A stretch of 64,000 nt of DNA. It comes from Bradyrhizobium sp. CCBAU 53351. Its GTDB lineage: Bacteria; Pseudomonadota; Alphaproteobacteria; Rhizobiales; Xanthobacteraceae. Below are positions 25,650-35,398 of this stretch, piece by piece. Where the stretch lies: positions 620,001 to 684,000 of the forward strand of contig NZ_CP030059.1 in assembly GCF_015291745.1 (NCBI RefSeq). Direction: 5' to 3'. The position numbers and the translations under genes are program-made. The notes beneath the pieces were generated by a model that was given only the letters and a program-made list of their open reading frames with translations, was not told where the DNA came from and did not search any database. Each line of letters opens with the position of its first letter. The stretch's first letter is position 1.

Positions 25650-26954
25650 ATGGATTGGCTCGGATTCACCATCGTCGTCCTCTGCCTCCTGGTCTCCGCG
25701 TTCTTCGCGGCCAGCGAGACCGCGCTGACTGGCGCCTCGCGCGCCAGCATGCTCCGCCTCTCCAAGCAGGGTAATCGCGACGCCGATGTCGTCTCCGATC
25801 TGCTCGACATGCGCGAGCGCCTGATCGGGGCGCTGCTGCTCGGCAACAACATCGCCAATATCGGCTCCTCGGCGATCGCCACCGCCATCTTCACGGCCTG
25901 GTTCGGCGATGTCGGCGTGCTCTATGCAACCGGCGTGATGACAGCGCTGGTCGTGATCTTCGCCGAGGTGCTGCCCAAGACCATCGCGATCAACGCGCCC
26001 GATCGGGTCGCACTCGCGGTCGCGCGCCCGATGCGGCTCACCATGTACGTGCTGGGGCCGCTGCTGCGCATCGTCGAGGTCATCGTGCGCCTGTTGCTGC
26101 GCCTGTTCGGCCTCGCCGGCGAGCACCAGGCGATCCTGTCGCCGACCGAGCGCCTGCGCGGTGCGGTCGACCTCCTGCATCACGAGGGCAAGTTCGAGAA
26201 GCAGGACCGCGACATGCTCGGCGGCCTGCTCGACCTGCGCGAGCTCCAGGTCTCCGACGTCATGATTCATCGCACCGAGATGATGATGATCAACGCCGAT
26301 TTGCCGCCGGAGGAGCTGGTGCGCGAGGTGCTGGCGACCGAGTACACCCGCATTCCGCTGTGGCGCGAGAAGCCGGAGAACATCATCGGCGTGCTCCACG
26401 CCAAGGATCTCCTGCGCGCGATCCGCGCCGCAGATGGCGACACCTCGCGCATCGACGTCTCGACCATCGCGCTGCCGCCCTGGTTCGTGCCTGAGATGCG
26501 GCCCGTGTCCGAGCAGCTCAAGGCCTTCCGCCGGCGCAAGACCCATTTCGCGCTCGTCGTCGACGAGTATGGCGAAGTCGAGGGTCTCGTGACGCTGGAA
26601 GACATTCTGGAGGAGATCGTCGGTGACATCTCCGACGAGCACGACGTCGTGGTCGCCGGCGTGCGCGCCCAGCCGGACGGCTCGGTCGTGGTCGACGGCT
26701 CGGTGCCGATCCGCGACCTCAACCGCGCCATGGACTGGCATCTGCCCGATGAAGAGGCAACGACGGTCGCCGGCCTCGTCATTCACGAGGCGCGCTCGAT
26801 CCCCGACCGCGGCCAGAGTTTCACCTTCCACGGCTTCCGCTTCCGCGTTCTGCGCCGCGAGCGCAACCGCATCACCGCGCTCCGTATTTCACCGGTGCCG
26901 CGCGAGGCGGAGCTGGAAGAGGCCAAGCCGAGACGCGCCGGGACGTCCTTTTGA
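25650..26954 (+). CDS. CNNM/CorC (HlyC/TlyC) family membrane protein with CBS domains
   Basis: A 434-aa protein: N-terminal CNNM (DUF21) membrane domain with about four helices (SAFFAASETALTGAS, GNNIANIGSSAIATAIFT), then a CBS pair (about residues 200-330, VSDVMIHRTEMMMI, HFALVVDEYGEVEGLVTLEDILEEIVGDI) and a CorC_HlyC domain at the C-terminus. Members are linked to magnesium or cobalt efflux/homeostasis; the older haemolysin label is probably misleading. Between aroB and bolA, as I recall for the genus. Confidence 0.92.
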   Translation: MDWLGFTIVVLCLLVSAFFAASETALTGASRASMLRLSKQGNRDADVVSDLLDMRERLIGALLLGNNIANIGSSAIATAIFTAWFGDVGVLYATGVMTALVVIFAEVLPKTIAINAPDRVALAVARPMRLTMYVLGPLLRIVEVIVRLLLRLFGLAGEHQAILSPTERLRGAVDLLHHEGKFEKQDRDMLGGLLDLRELQVSDVMIHRTEMMMINADLPPEELVREVLATEYTRIPLWREKPENIIGVLHAKDLLRAIRAADGDTSRIDVSTIALPPWFVPEMRPVSEQLKAFRRRKTHFALVVDEYGEVEGLVTLEDILEEIVGDISDEHDVVVAGVRAQPDGSVVVDGSVPIRDLNRAMDWHLPDEEATTVAGLVIHEARSIPDRGQSFTFHGFRFRVLRRERNRITALRISPVPREAELEEAKPRRAGTSF

Positions 26955-26959
26955 TTCTC

Positions 26960-26980
26960 TTACCCTCCAGGGGAGGGTAA
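26960..26980. terminator. Hairpin between convergent genes
   Basis: TTACCCTCC (26960-26968) pairs perfectly with GGAGGGTAA (26972-26980) over a 3-nt loop, 5 bp after the CNNM gene and 4 bp from the bolA stop. It may terminate from both sides, although neither side has a good U run. Confidence 0.55.
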
Positions 26981-26984
26981 GCAA

Positions 26985-27254
26985 TCAAGCTTCCCCCGGT
27001 GCCTTGGCCTGGATCGCCAATGCGTGCACGCTGGCAGCGAGTTCCGCGGCCAGCGCCGAATTTATCATGCGATGGCGATCAACCCGGCTCTTCCCTTTGA
27101 AGGCATCAGATACAATATAGACCCGAAAGTGCGTCTCACCGCCCGGCCGATGCCCGGCGTGGCCCTCATGCAAATGTGACTCATCGACGACTTGCAGGCT
27201 TTCCGGCGTGAAAGCTTCCTGCAACTTGTTGCTGATAGTGTCGACCATAGCCAT
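26985..27254 (-). CDS. BolA family protein
   Basis: An 89-aa BolA fold protein; these partner monothiol glutaredoxins in iron-sulfur trafficking and iron signalling. The typical segments are present: the loop SHLHEGHAGHRPGGETHFRV (His ligands) and SRVDRHRMINSAL before the C-terminal helix. ATG at 27254 or 27248 are both possible. Convergent with the CNNM gene. Confidence 0.9.
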   Translation of the reverse strand: MAMVDTISNKLQEAFTPESLQVVDESHLHEGHAGHRPGGETHFRVYIVSDAFKGKSRVDRHRMINSALAAELAASVHALAIQAKAPGEA

Positions 27255-27360
27255 GTTGTGCCATTCGGGTGCAGAGATCACGCCCCGTTAATTGCCGGGT
27301 TTGCGGCGAATTGCAATGTCAAGACTTGAAGGTTTTTGCATTGCGTAGTCAAAGTCAGCC

Positions 27361-27993
27361 ATGCCGATCGATTCATCAAAATTCTTCGACTCCATCCGCG
27401 TCAAGCCGCGGGGCAAGCAGCCGGAAGTGAAGCCGCGCGACACCGCGGTCGGCTGCGAGTGGGCAGGATGCCAGAACAAGGGCGCGCACCGCGCCCCGAA
27501 GGGCCGCGAGAACCAGCGCGAGTACTGGCACTTCTGCCTGAACCATGTGCGCGAGTACAACCAGAACTACAATTTCTTCTCGGGCATGAACGCCGATGCC
27601 GTTGCGCGCTACCAGAAGGACGCGCTGACCGGCCACCGCCCGACCTGGAAGATGGGCGCCAATGGCGGCAAGAAGGGTGCGGAAGCCGAGATCGATATGG
27701 CCTCCGATCCGTTCAGCATGTTCTCGGAGATCAACGGCCGCGCGAGCTGGCGCAAGGGCCCCGAGGCCGCGCCTCAGGCCGAGACGCGCAAGGTGATGAA
27801 TGCCGAGCGCAAGGCGCTGCAGGTGATGGGCCTCGGCCCCAATTCCACGCTCGCCGACGTCAAGACCAAGTACAAGGCGCTGGTGAAGCAGCACCATCCC
27901 GACGCCAATGGCGGCGACCGCTCCACCGAAGACCGCCTGATCGAGATCATCAAGGCGTATAATTATCTGAAGACGGTGGTGCGCGAGGCGTAA
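27361..27993 (+). CDS. J-domain (DnaJ-like) protein
   Basis: A 210-aa protein with the J-domain at the C-terminus (about residues 148-207): LQVMGLGPNSTLADVKTKYK, the HPD motif in QHHPDANGG, and EIIKAYNYLK. The N-terminal half has a CEWAGCQ...CLNH cysteine/histidine cluster that may bind a metal. It would stimulate a DnaK-type ATPase. The reversed order, J-domain last, is the usual form of this small alphaproteobacterial family. Confidence 0.88.
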   Translation: MPIDSSKFFDSIRVKPRGKQPEVKPRDTAVGCEWAGCQNKGAHRAPKGRENQREYWHFCLNHVREYNQNYNFFSGMNADAVARYQKDALTGHRPTWKMGANGGKKGAEAEIDMASDPFSMFSEINGRASWRKGPEAAPQAETRKVMNAERKALQVMGLGPNSTLADVKTKYKALVKQHHPDANGGDRSTEDRLIEIIKAYNYLKTVVREA

Positions 27994-28005
27994 GGCCTCG
28001 CTCCT

Positions 28006-28165
28006 TTCTTTCTTCTCCCCTTGCGGCAGAAGGTGGCGCGAAGCGCCGGATGAGGGGTATCTCTCCGCGGTTTCACCGCAAGAGATTCACCCGCGGAGAC
28101 AACCCTCACCCATCTCGCCGCCACGCCGCGATCCACCCTCTCCCGCAATGGGGAGAGGGAAAGCA
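28006..28165. repeat. REP-like element (CTCTCCCC/GGGGAGAG type)
   Basis: CTTCTCCCCTTG at 28011-28022 is mirrored by CAATGGGGAGAGGGAAAG near 28147-28164, with the internal pair CTCATCCGGCGC/... and CTCTCCGCGG/CCGCGGAGA. A second member of the same family is at 38389-38596. It fills the whole gap between the convergent J-domain and citrate synthase genes. Confidence 0.65.
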
Positions 28166-28177
28166 CGTCGGACGACC

Positions 28178-29269
28178 TCACTCCGGCATCGCCCCGACAT
28201 AGGACGAGCTCGGCCTGATCAACCGCCCCGTGCGCTGCTGCTCGCGCGCATGCGCGGTCCAGCCTGCGGCGCGCGCCACCGCGAAGATCGGCGTGAACGC
28301 CTGCCGTGGAATCGCCAGTGCATCGAGCAGGATCGCGGTGAAGAACTCCACGTTCGTCTCCAGCGGCCGCTCCGGATTCTTCTTGCGCAGCGCGCCGCGG
28401 ATATAAGCCTCGACCTCGCCGGCGAACGGCAGATCGGTTCCGTTCGACGCCAGCGCCTCGACCGCGGTCTTGAGCACGTCGGCGCGTGGATCGCGCACGC
28501 GATAGACGCGGTGGCCGAAACCCATCATGCGCTCGCCGCGCGCCAGCGCAGCGTCGACCCATGGCTGGATGCGCTCGCGCGAGCCGATCGCGTCCAGCAT
28601 TTCCAGCACCGGCTCCGGCGCGCCGCCATGCAGTGGACCGGTCAGCGCGCAATAGCCTGCGGTCACCGCGGCGAACAGATCGGCCTGTGTCGAGGCCACC
28701 ACCCGCGCGGTGAAGGTCGAGGCATTCATGCCGTGATCGCTGGCGGTGACGAGATAGGCGTCGAGCGCGGTGACTTCGCGTGCGGCGGGCGCGCGTCCGT
28801 GCAGCATGCGCAGCGTGTCTGCGGCATGGCTCAGCGTCGGATCGGGTGCGACCGGCTCGAGCCCTTTGGCGCGCCGGACCAACGCGCCTGCGATCACCGG
28901 AAACGCGCCGACGATCGTCGCCTCGTGCTCCAGTCCAGGCTCGGCGCGAAGGCCGGCGACGGCCGCACGAAATCCGTCGATGACCCCCATGCCGCGCGTC
29001 GCCGGCAAGAGGTCCGGCAGGCGCGCGAAGGCGCGCTCGCGCCCCGCACCCAGGCTCGCCCGCACATTGGCTTCGCTCAAGGTCGTCTTGCTGGCGCCGT
29101 TCCAGAGCCGGGCGGTGACGCCCTCGTAGCTCGACTGGCTCGCCAGCCGGCCGACATGCTCCCCGGCAATGATCAGCTCGCCGCGCTCGCCATCGACATG
29201 GCTCAGCACGGTCTCGGCCGCGGGAATGCCGTCCAGCCCGATCTGGCTTTTGGTGAGGTGGATATTCAT
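28178..29269 (-). CDS. Citrate-synthase-family protein with Glu in place of the catalytic Asp
   Basis: A 363-aa protein of the citrate synthase / 2-methylcitrate synthase family, which condenses oxaloacetate with an acyl-CoA. The two catalytic His regions are present (GPLHGGAPEP and GFGHRVYRVRDPR), but the segment that holds the catalytic Asp reads NVEFFTAIL where NVDFYS is usual, so Asp is replaced by Glu. SDHGMNAST also departs from the common DHELNAS. It may be a slow enzyme, a methylcitrate/homocitrate-like variant or non-catalytic. Divergent from a second family member fused to an HTH (29352), sharing an 82-bp spacer. ATG at 29269. Confidence 0.82.
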   Translation of the reverse strand: MNIHLTKSQIGLDGIPAAETVLSHVDGERGELIIAGEHVGRLASQSSYEGVTARLWNGASKTTLSEANVRASLGAGRERAFARLPDLLPATRGMGVIDGFRAAVAGLRAEPGLEHEATIVGAFPVIAGALVRRAKGLEPVAPDPTLSHAADTLRMLHGRAPAAREVTALDAYLVTASDHGMNASTFTARVVASTQADLFAAVTAGYCALTGPLHGGAPEPVLEMLDAIGSRERIQPWVDAALARGERMMGFGHRVYRVRDPRADVLKTAVEALASNGTDLPFAGEVEAYIRGALRKKNPERPLETNVEFFTAILLDALAIPRQAFTPIFAVARAAGWTAHAREQQRTGRLIRPSSSYVGAMPE

Positions 29270-29322
29270 GGCCCAATCTCCCTTTTGCACTGCACGGGCG
29301 GAAAGGTCGGGCCTCTCGACAG

Positions 29323-29350
29323 ATTGATCAATCTTGATTACATAAATCAA
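29323..29350. promoter_or_regulatory. Two palindromes in the spacer between the divergent citrate-synthase-family genes
   Basis: ATTGATCAAT (29323-29332) is a perfect palindrome and TTGATT-ACATA-AATCAA (29334-29350) is a 6-5-6 inverted repeat ending one base before the ATG of the HTH-fused gene. Both carry TTGAT/ATCAA half-sites, four in all. They are a likely operator for the adjacent HTH protein, giving autoregulation and control of the partner gene. Confidence 0.55.
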
Positions 29351-29351
29351 T

Positions 29352-30581
29352 ATGAATAATTCCGACGGCCTCTATCTCTCCGCCCGGGAAGCCGCGGCCG
29401 AACTCGCGATCTCGCCGGCCACGCTCTACGCCTATGTCAGCCGCGGCCTGATCCGCTCCGAGCCGACGCCGGACTCGCGGAAGAACCGCTACCGCGCCGA
29501 GGACGTCCGGGCGCTGAAGGAGCGCCGGGTGCCGTCGCCGGAGCCGCGGGGCCTGCGCAGCTTCGATGCCGACCTGCCGGTGATGGACACGGAGATCTCG
29601 ACCATCACGGAGGAGGGCGCGATCTATCGCGGCGTCAATTGCGTCGATCTTTCCGAGAACGACACGCTGGAGCACACCGCGACGCTGCTCTGGGACGTCT
29701 CCGACGTCGATCCGTTCGCGCCCGACAATCAGCCTGCGCTTTCCGAGGAGATGCGAACCATCGCGCAGGCCGCGCGCCGGGCGGCACCGATCGATCGCGC
29801 CATCGCCGTGCTCGCGCTGGCCGCGAGCGTCGATCCTCGCGCGTTTACCCGTGCGCCCGACGGCCGCGCGATGGTCGGCGGCCGCATCGTCCGGCTGCTG
29901 GTCGCGACCATGCTCAATGCCGAAGCCTCGGCCGAGCCGTTGCACCAGCAGATCGCAACAGCCTGGGCGGCGGACAACAAGCACGCGCCCGATTTGATTC
30001 GCCGCGCGCTGGTGCTGCTCGCCGATCACGAGCTGAACGCCTCGACCTTCACCGCGCGCTGCGCGGCCTCGACCGGCCTCAACCTGTACGATGCCGTCAT
30101 CGCCGGCCTCGCCGCGCTGAAGGGCCCGAAGCATGGCGGCGCCGGCGTGCTGGCTTCGCAACTCGTCAAGACGCTGATCGACCGCGACGTCGCCCCTGTT
30201 GTGCGCGAGCGCGTCGCGCTCGGCGAGCGTTTTGCCGGCTTCGGCCACGGCGTATACAAGCGCGGCGATCCCCGCGCGCAGTCGCTGCTCAACGCGCTGT
30301 CCCGCGCCGGCGCGCCGCGAAAGTTCACCCGCGAGGTGCCGGAGCGGATCGCGGAAGCCACCGGCGAATTCGTCAACATCGACTATGCCCTCGCCGTGCT
30401 CGTGCACGCGCTGCGCCTGCCCGCCGGCAGCGAGCTCGCTCTGTTCGCGATGGCCCGCAGCGTCGGCTGGATCGCGCATGCGAGCGAGCAGTTGCAGTTC
30501 GGGAAGTTGATCAGGCCAAGGGCAAGGTATGTGGGGCCGGCGCCGGGGCGGAGGGTGGGGAGCGCGGAGCCCAGAGCCTAG
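29352..30581 (+). CDS. HTH domain fused to citrate synthase
   Basis: A 409-aa protein. Residues 8-60 form a MerR/excisionase-type winged helix (YLSAREAAAELAISPATLYAYVSRGLI followed by NRYRAEDV). The rest is a citrate synthase domain with DHELNASTFTAR, GPKHGGAGVLAS, GFGHGVYKRGDPR and FVNIDYALAVL, so His, His and Asp of the active site are all retained. Either a DNA-binding enzyme or a regulator that senses acyl-CoA or oxaloacetate through its enzyme domain. The neighbour on the other strand encodes a second, Asp-to-Glu family member. Such fusions are known in alphaproteobacteria but not well studied. Confidence 0.88.
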   Translation: MNNSDGLYLSAREAAAELAISPATLYAYVSRGLIRSEPTPDSRKNRYRAEDVRALKERRVPSPEPRGLRSFDADLPVMDTEISTITEEGAIYRGVNCVDLSENDTLEHTATLLWDVSDVDPFAPDNQPALSEEMRTIAQAARRAAPIDRAIAVLALAASVDPRAFTRAPDGRAMVGGRIVRLLVATMLNAEASAEPLHQQIATAWAADNKHAPDLIRRALVLLADHELNASTFTARCAASTGLNLYDAVIAGLAALKGPKHGGAGVLASQLVKTLIDRDVAPVVRERVALGERFAGFGHGVYKRGDPRAQSLLNALSRAGAPRKFTREVPERIAEATGEFVNIDYALAVLVHALRLPAGSELALFAMARSVGWIAHASEQLQFGKLIRPRARYVGPAPGRRVGSAEPRA

Positions 30582-30597
30582 AATTCTTTCCGAATCC

Positions 30598-31452
30598 TCA
30601 GCTCAGGCTTCCGGCGAAGCGTTCGGCGAGCCTGTTCTTCTTGAATTCCTCGGCGACCCAGTCCACGAAGACTCTCGTCTTCGCCGGCACAAGCTTGCGC
30701 GATGCGTGGTAAATCGAGATCGCGCCGGCGTCACAGTACCAGCGTGGCACCAGGCGTAGCAGCGACCCATCGTCGAGCGCTGGAAGAATGTCGGCGGTGG
30801 CGAGCATTGCAACTCCCAGGCCCAGCCGTGCGGCCTCGCGCATTGCGGCCGGGTCGTTGACCACGATCGACTCAGACAGCGGCGCCTGAACTTCGCGCCC
30901 TGAAACATCGCGCATCGACCAGTGCCGGATCCGCCCGGTCTGGAGCGAGCGCATGACAATGCCATCCAGCGCGGCCAGTTGGTCCGGCTGGGTCGGTAAT
31001 GTCCGCCCTGACATGTAGACTGGAGAGGCCACAGCGACGATGTGTGCGGGCGCTAGGGTTCGGCTGACGAGGCCCGGCAACAATTCAAACCCACCTCCGA
31101 TTGCGGCGTCATAGCCTTCACCGACCAGGTCGACTTGGCGGTTCTCGAAGTGCCACTCAGGGCGGACCTGCGGGTACCGGGCCAAGAAGGCGGGAAGCAG
31201 CGGCAGGATATGGGCGGCGCCGAATGTCGGAGGCAGGCTTATCTTGAGAATGCCCGCCGGCTCCTCGCGTCCGGTCGAGACTCCGGCGATTGCGGCCTGG
31301 AGCCCCTCAAGGTGGCCGGCAATCGCCGTGCGGAACGTCTCGCCAGCCTCGGTGAGCGTCAGCCGCCTTGTTGAACGATGAAACAATCGGACGCCGAGAT
31401 TGCGCTCGAGCATGGCGACGTTGCAATGAGAGAAGCACGCTGCCGAACTCAA
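30598..31452 (-). pseudogene. LysR-family regulator, 5'-truncated
   Basis: The frame encodes the end of a LysR HTH (MLERNLGVRLFHRSTRRLTLTEAG) and an essentially complete effector-binding domain up to the stop at 30598. The first 30 or so residues of the HTH are missing: upstream of 31452 the frame soon meets a stop and the residues (SSAACFSHCNVA) only poorly match helix 3 of LysR proteins. The dedA gene ends 39 bp further on, so the 5' end was probably lost when these two genes were joined. It could be expressed from TTG at 31452 but would probably not bind DNA. Confidence 0.65.
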
Positions 31453-31491
31453 GCCCGGAAAAGTGCGCAGCCGTCTTCAAAAAATCATACT

Positions 31492-32151
31492 TCAGGCCCG
31501 AGGCTTCGCCGCCACGACACCGCCGCCATTCCGCCTCCGATAGATCCACACCGCCACGCCGCCCACGATCGCAACGCCCACCACGGTCAGCATCCAGATG
31601 TGCTTGCCGACATGGCCGTGATGATGCAGCCCGGCATATTCATGCAAGGCCGACACCGCGAGCACGCCCGGCAGCACATGCGCCGGGGCCCACACCAGGA
31701 TCGCCGGGATGTTGATCGTATAGAACTTCGCGGGCGCCATGCCCAGCGCGCCCGCCGTCACCGGCACGAAGGCGCGGATCGGCGGCACGAAACGGGCAAA
31801 GAACACGGCCCAGGTGCCGAAGCGGTTGAAGAAGCTTTCGCTCTGCTCGACCACGCGCGGATAGTTGGCCAGCGGCCAAGTGGTGAGGATTTTGCGCTGC
31901 TGCCGGTGCCCGATCCAGTAGGCCGAGCCGTCGCCCAGCACGGCCCCCGCGGCCGCGGCGAGCAGCACCCAAGGCAGCGCCAGCTCGCCGCCCGACACCA
32001 GGGCGCTGAGCGCCAGGATGATGGTCGAGCCGGGGATCACCGATCCCACCACCGGCACGGCTTCGAGCAGCGCCGCCAGGAACAGGGTCAGATAGGCCAG
32101 CCACGGATGGGCCGAAACGAAGGATATCAGGGGATCGAGAAAGGACGTCAC
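31492..32151 (-). CDS. DedA family membrane protein
   Basis: A 219-aa inner-membrane protein of the DedA/VTT family, linked to lipid-carrier (undecaprenyl phosphate) scrambling and envelope homeostasis. The re-entrant loop motifs GSVIPGSTIILALSALV and FFARFVPPIRAFVPVTAGALGM, with the G-x-x-x-R-F-x-P-x-x-R pattern, are present along with about five membrane segments. GTG start at 32151. Confidence 0.9.
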   Translation of the reverse strand: MTSFLDPLISFVSAHPWLAYLTLFLAALLEAVPVVGSVIPGSTIILALSALVSGGELALPWVLLAAAAGAVLGDGSAYWIGHRQQRKILTTWPLANYPRVVEQSESFFNRFGTWAVFFARFVPPIRAFVPVTAGALGMAPAKFYTINIPAILVWAPAHVLPGVLAVSALHEYAGLHHHGHVGKHIWMLTVVGVAIVGGVAVWIYRRRNGGGVVAAKPRA

Positions 32152-32445
32152 GTCGTCTCTTGCAGGGCTGGAGCATGGGGGCTTCGGACCCTACATAAGT
32201 AACCGCATACGGCCAAAGTGCCATTCGCAGGAAACGGCGCGGCCCCGCCCGAATTTGGGCGTGATTCGCAAGGCAGCCCTCCAAAAACTGCGTTCCTTGC
32301 CTATCTAAATGAAAAGACAACGGAACTTTGATTGAGGGGCGGGCTTCTGCCGGCACGTTGTCTCTGATAGGTTGAGTTTCAGCACCCAGCCGCAGCCAAC
32401 GTGCGAATAACCGGTTTCGGGACCGCCCGGGACCTCGGAGGATTG

Positions 32446-33444
32446 ATGACGACCGCCGCCATGTCCAAAGTTGAGGAAGTTTCCGGTCTGCCCGACATGA
32501 AGGTGTCGGTGCGCCAGGTGTTCGGGATCGACAGCGATCTCGAAGTCCCCGCCTATTCCGAAGTCGATCCTCATGTACCCGAAGTCGATTCCGACTACCG
32601 CTTCGACCGCGCCACCACGCTCGCCATTCTCGCGGGCTTTGCCCGCAACCGCCGCGTGATGGTGACCGGCTATCACGGCACCGGAAAATCCACCCATATC
32701 GAGCAGGTCGCGGCACGCCTGAACTGGCCCTGCGTGCGCGTCAACCTCGACAGCCATATCAGCCGTATCGATCTCGTCGGCAAGGACTCCATCGTGGTCC
32801 GCGACGGCAAGCAGGTCACCGAATTCCGCGACGGCATCCTGCCCTGGGCGCTGCAGCACAACGTCGCGCTGGTGTTCGACGAATACGACGCCGGCCGCCC
32901 GGACGTGATGTTCGTGATCCAGCGCGTGCTCGAAGTCTCGGGCCGCCTGACGCTGCTCGACCAGAACAAGGTGATCAAGCCGCACCCGGCGTTCCGGCTG
33001 TTTGCGACCGCCAACACGGTCGGCCTCGGCGACACCTCGGGCCTCTATCACGGCACCCAGCAGATCAACCAGGGCCAGATGGACCGCTGGTCGATCGTCA
33101 CCACGCTGAACTATCTCAGCCATGACGAGGAAGTGGAGATCGTGCTGGCCAAGGCCAAGCACTATCGCACCAGCGAAGGCCGCGACATCGTCAACAAGAT
33201 GGTGCGCCTCGCCGATCTCACCCGCAACGCCTTCGCCAACGGCGATCTGTCGACGGTGATGAGCCCGCGCACGGTGATCACCTGGGCGGAGAACGCCGAC
33301 ATCTTCGGCGATATCGGCTTTGCGTTCCGCGTCACCTTCCTCAACAAGTGCGACGAGCTCGAGCGTCCCCTGGTCGCCGAGTTCTACCAGCGCTGCTTCA
33401 ACGCCGAGCTGCCGGAATCGGCAGTCAACGTGGCGCTGAGCTGA
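32446..33444 (+). CDS. cobS: Aerobic cobaltochelatase subunit CobS
   Basis: A 332-aa AAA+ ATPase that with CobT and CobN inserts cobalt into hydrogenobyrinic acid a,c-diamide in aerobic cobalamin synthesis. Walker [10 protein letters not shown], Walker [11 protein letters not shown], and the CobS signature [22 protein letters not shown] are present. ATG at 32446 has GGAGG 5-9 bases upstream. No B12 riboswitch is recognisable in the 294 bp before it. cobT follows. Confidence 0.96.
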   Translation: MTTAAMSKVEEVSGLPDMKVSVRQVFGIDSDLEVPAYSEVDPHVPEVDSDYRFDRATTLAILAGFARNRRVMVTGYHGTGKSTHIEQVAARLNWPCVRVNLDSHISRIDLVGKDSIVVRDGKQVTEFRDGILPWALQHNVALVFDEYDAGRPDVMFVIQRVLEVSGRLTLLDQNKVIKPHPAFRLFATANTVGLGDTSGLYHGTQQINQGQMDRWSIVTTLNYLSHDEEVEIVLAKAKHYRTSEGRDIVNKMVRLADLTRNAFANGDLSTVMSPRTVITWAENADIFGDIGFAFRVTFLNKCDELERPLVAEFYQRCFNAELPESAVNVALS

Positions 33445-33457
33445 TTTCTCCCGGGGT

Positions 33458-33483
33458 GTCGTCCCGGCTCTCACCGGGACGAC
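33458..33483 (+). other. Perfect intercistronic hairpin between cobS and cobT
   Basis: GTCGTCCCGG (33458-33467) pairs perfectly with CCGGGACGAC (33474-33483) over a 6-nt loop, starting 14 bp after the cobS stop and ending 13 bp before the cobT start. No U run follows. It could set the cobS:cobT expression ratio by partial termination or by protecting the cobS mRNA 3' end. Confidence 0.5.
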
Positions 33484-33496
33484 GGATCAAGGTGAC

Positions 33497-35398
33497 ATGA
33501 CCACCTCCAACTCCAAATTCCGCAGCACCAAGGAAGCGCCGACCGAGCCGTTCAAGCGCTCGGTCGCCTCCTGCCTGAAGGCGATCGCCAAGACGCCGGA
33601 GCTCGACGTTTCCTTCGCCGCCGAACGTCCGGGCCTCGCGCCCGGCAAGGCGCGGCTGCCCGAGCCCGCGCGAAAGATGACCAAGCGCGATGCGGCGATC
33701 GTGCGCGGCCACGCCGATTCCATCGCGCTCAAGATCGCCTGCCACGACGCCAAGCTGCATCGCAAGCTGATGCCGGGCAATCCGCAGGCGCGCGGCGTGT
33801 TCGAGGCGGTGGAGCAGGCGCGGGTCGAGGCGATCGGCGCGCGCCGCATGGCGGGCGTTGCGAAAAACCTCACCGCGATGCTCGACGACCATTTCCATCG
33901 CGGCAAGTTCGACGAGATCACCGACCGCGCCGACGCGCCGCTGGCGGATGCGCTGGCGATGCTGGTGCGCGAGCGTCTCACCGGCATGGCGCCGCCGACC
34001 GCCGCGAAGAAGATGGTCGATCTCTGGCGTCCGATTCTCGAAGACAAGATCGGCAAGCGGCTCGACCGGCTCGACACGCTGGTCGAGGACCAGACCCGGT
34101 TCGGCGATGCCGTGCACGACCTCCTGACCGCGCTCGAGCTCGGCGACGAGCGTAACGCCGACAGCGAGGACGACGACAACGACGACGAGAACCAGGACGG
34201 CGATAACGATCAGTCCGGTGCCGAAGGTTCGCCCGATTCCGACGCCGCGCAGGAGATGAGCGCCGACCAGGCGCAGGCCTCATCCGAGGAGATGAGCGAG
34301 AGCGCGATGGAAAGCGCGCAGGCCTCGACCTCCGACACTTTCGACGACGGTGAGCTCGGCGACGACGAGACGCCGGGCGAGGCGACGCGTCCGAATTCGC
34401 ACGGCAAGAACGAGCCGCGCGGGCCGGAATACCACGCCTTCGCGCCCAAATTCGACGAGGTCATCGCCGCCGAAGACCTCTGCGACCATGACGAGCTGGA
34501 ACGCCTGCGCGCCTATCTCGACAAGCAGCTCGCGCATCTGCAGGGCATCGTCGCCCGCCTTGCCAACCGCCTGCAGCGCAAGCTGATGGCGCAGCAGAAC
34601 CGCGCCTGGGAGTTCGATCTCGAAGAGGGCATTCTCGACCCCGCGCGGCTGTCGCGCGTCGTCACCGATCCCTATCACCCTCTGTCCTTCATGCACGAGA
34701 AGGAGGCGACGTTCCGCGACACCGTGGTGACGCTGCTGCTCGACAATTCCGGCTCGATGCGCGGACGGCCCATCACGGTCGCCGCGACCTGCGCCGACAT
34801 TCTCGCGCGCACGCTGGAGCGTTGCGGCGTCAAGGTCGAGATTCTCGGCTTCACCACGCGCGCCTGGAAGGGCGGGCAATCGCGTGAGGCGTGGCTGGCC
34901 GCCGGCAAGCCGGCCAATCCCGGCCGCCTCAACGATCTCCGCCACATCATCTACAAGTCGGCCGACGCCCCGTGGCGCCGTGCGCGAAAGAATCTCGGCC
35001 TGATGATGCGCGAGGGGCTGCTCAAGGAGAACATCGACGGCGAGGCGCTGGACTGGGCGCACAAGCGCCTGCTCGGCCGGCCCGAGCAGCGCAAGATCCT
35101 GATGATGATCTCGGACGGTGCACCGGTCGACGATTCCACGCTGTCGGTCAATCCCGGCAATTATCTCGAGCGGCACCTGCGCCACATCATCGAGGAGATC
35201 GAGACCCGTTCGCCGGTCGAGCTGATCGCGATCGGCATCGGCCATGATGTGACGCGCTACTATCGCCGCGCGGTGACGATCGTGGACGCCGAGGAACTCG
35301 GCGGCGCCATCACCGAGAAGCTCGCCGAGCTGTTCAGCGAGACCAACACCGCGCCCACCCAGCCGGCCGGTCGCCCGCGACGCAAATTGCATTCGTGA
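33497..35398 (+). CDS. cobT: Aerobic cobaltochelatase subunit CobT
   Basis: A 633-aa partner of CobS. After an N-terminal helical region comes a very acidic linker (about residues 215-300, rich in Asp/Glu such as [17 protein letters not shown]) and a C-terminal von Willebrand A domain with the MIDAS residues in [14 protein letters not shown]. The acidic linker is a normal CobT feature. The stop overlaps the next gene's GTG start (GTGA). Confidence 0.95.
   Translation: MTTSNSKFRSTKEAPTEPFKRSVASCLKAIAKTPELDVSFAAERPGLAPGKARLPEPARKMTKRDAAIVRGHADSIALKIACHDAKLHRKLMPGNPQARGVFEAVEQARVEAIGARRMAGVAKNLTAMLDDHFHRGKFDEITDRADAPLADALAMLVRERLTGMAPPTAAKKMVDLWRPILEDKIGKRLDRLDTLVEDQTRFGDAVHDLLTALELGDERNADSEDDDNDDENQDGDNDQSGAEGSPDSDAAQEMSADQAQASSEEMSESAMESAQASTSDTFDDGELGDDETPGEATRPNSHGKNEPRGPEYHAFAPKFDEVIAAEDLCDHDELERLRAYLDKQLAHLQGIVARLANRLQRKLMAQQNRAWEFDLEEGILDPARLSRVVTDPYHPLSFMHEKEATFRDTVVTLLLDNSGSMRGRPITVAATCADILARTLERCGVKVEILGFTTRAWKGGQSREAWLAAGKPANPGRLNDLRHIIYKSADAPWRRARKNLGLMMREGLLKENIDGEALDWAHKRLLGRPEQRKILMMISDGAPVDDSTLSVNPGNYLERHLRHIIEEIETRSPVELIAIGIGHDVTRYYRRAVTIVDAEELGGAITEKLAELFSETNTAPTQPAGRPRRKLHS

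Noticed and set aside
32152..32445. Cobalamin riboswitch before cobS
   Set aside because: No B12-box-like or other conserved riboswitch core could be seen in this spacer.
34140..34400. Acidic repeat in cobT as a foreign insertion
   Set aside because: An acidic low-complexity linker is a normal feature of CobT.
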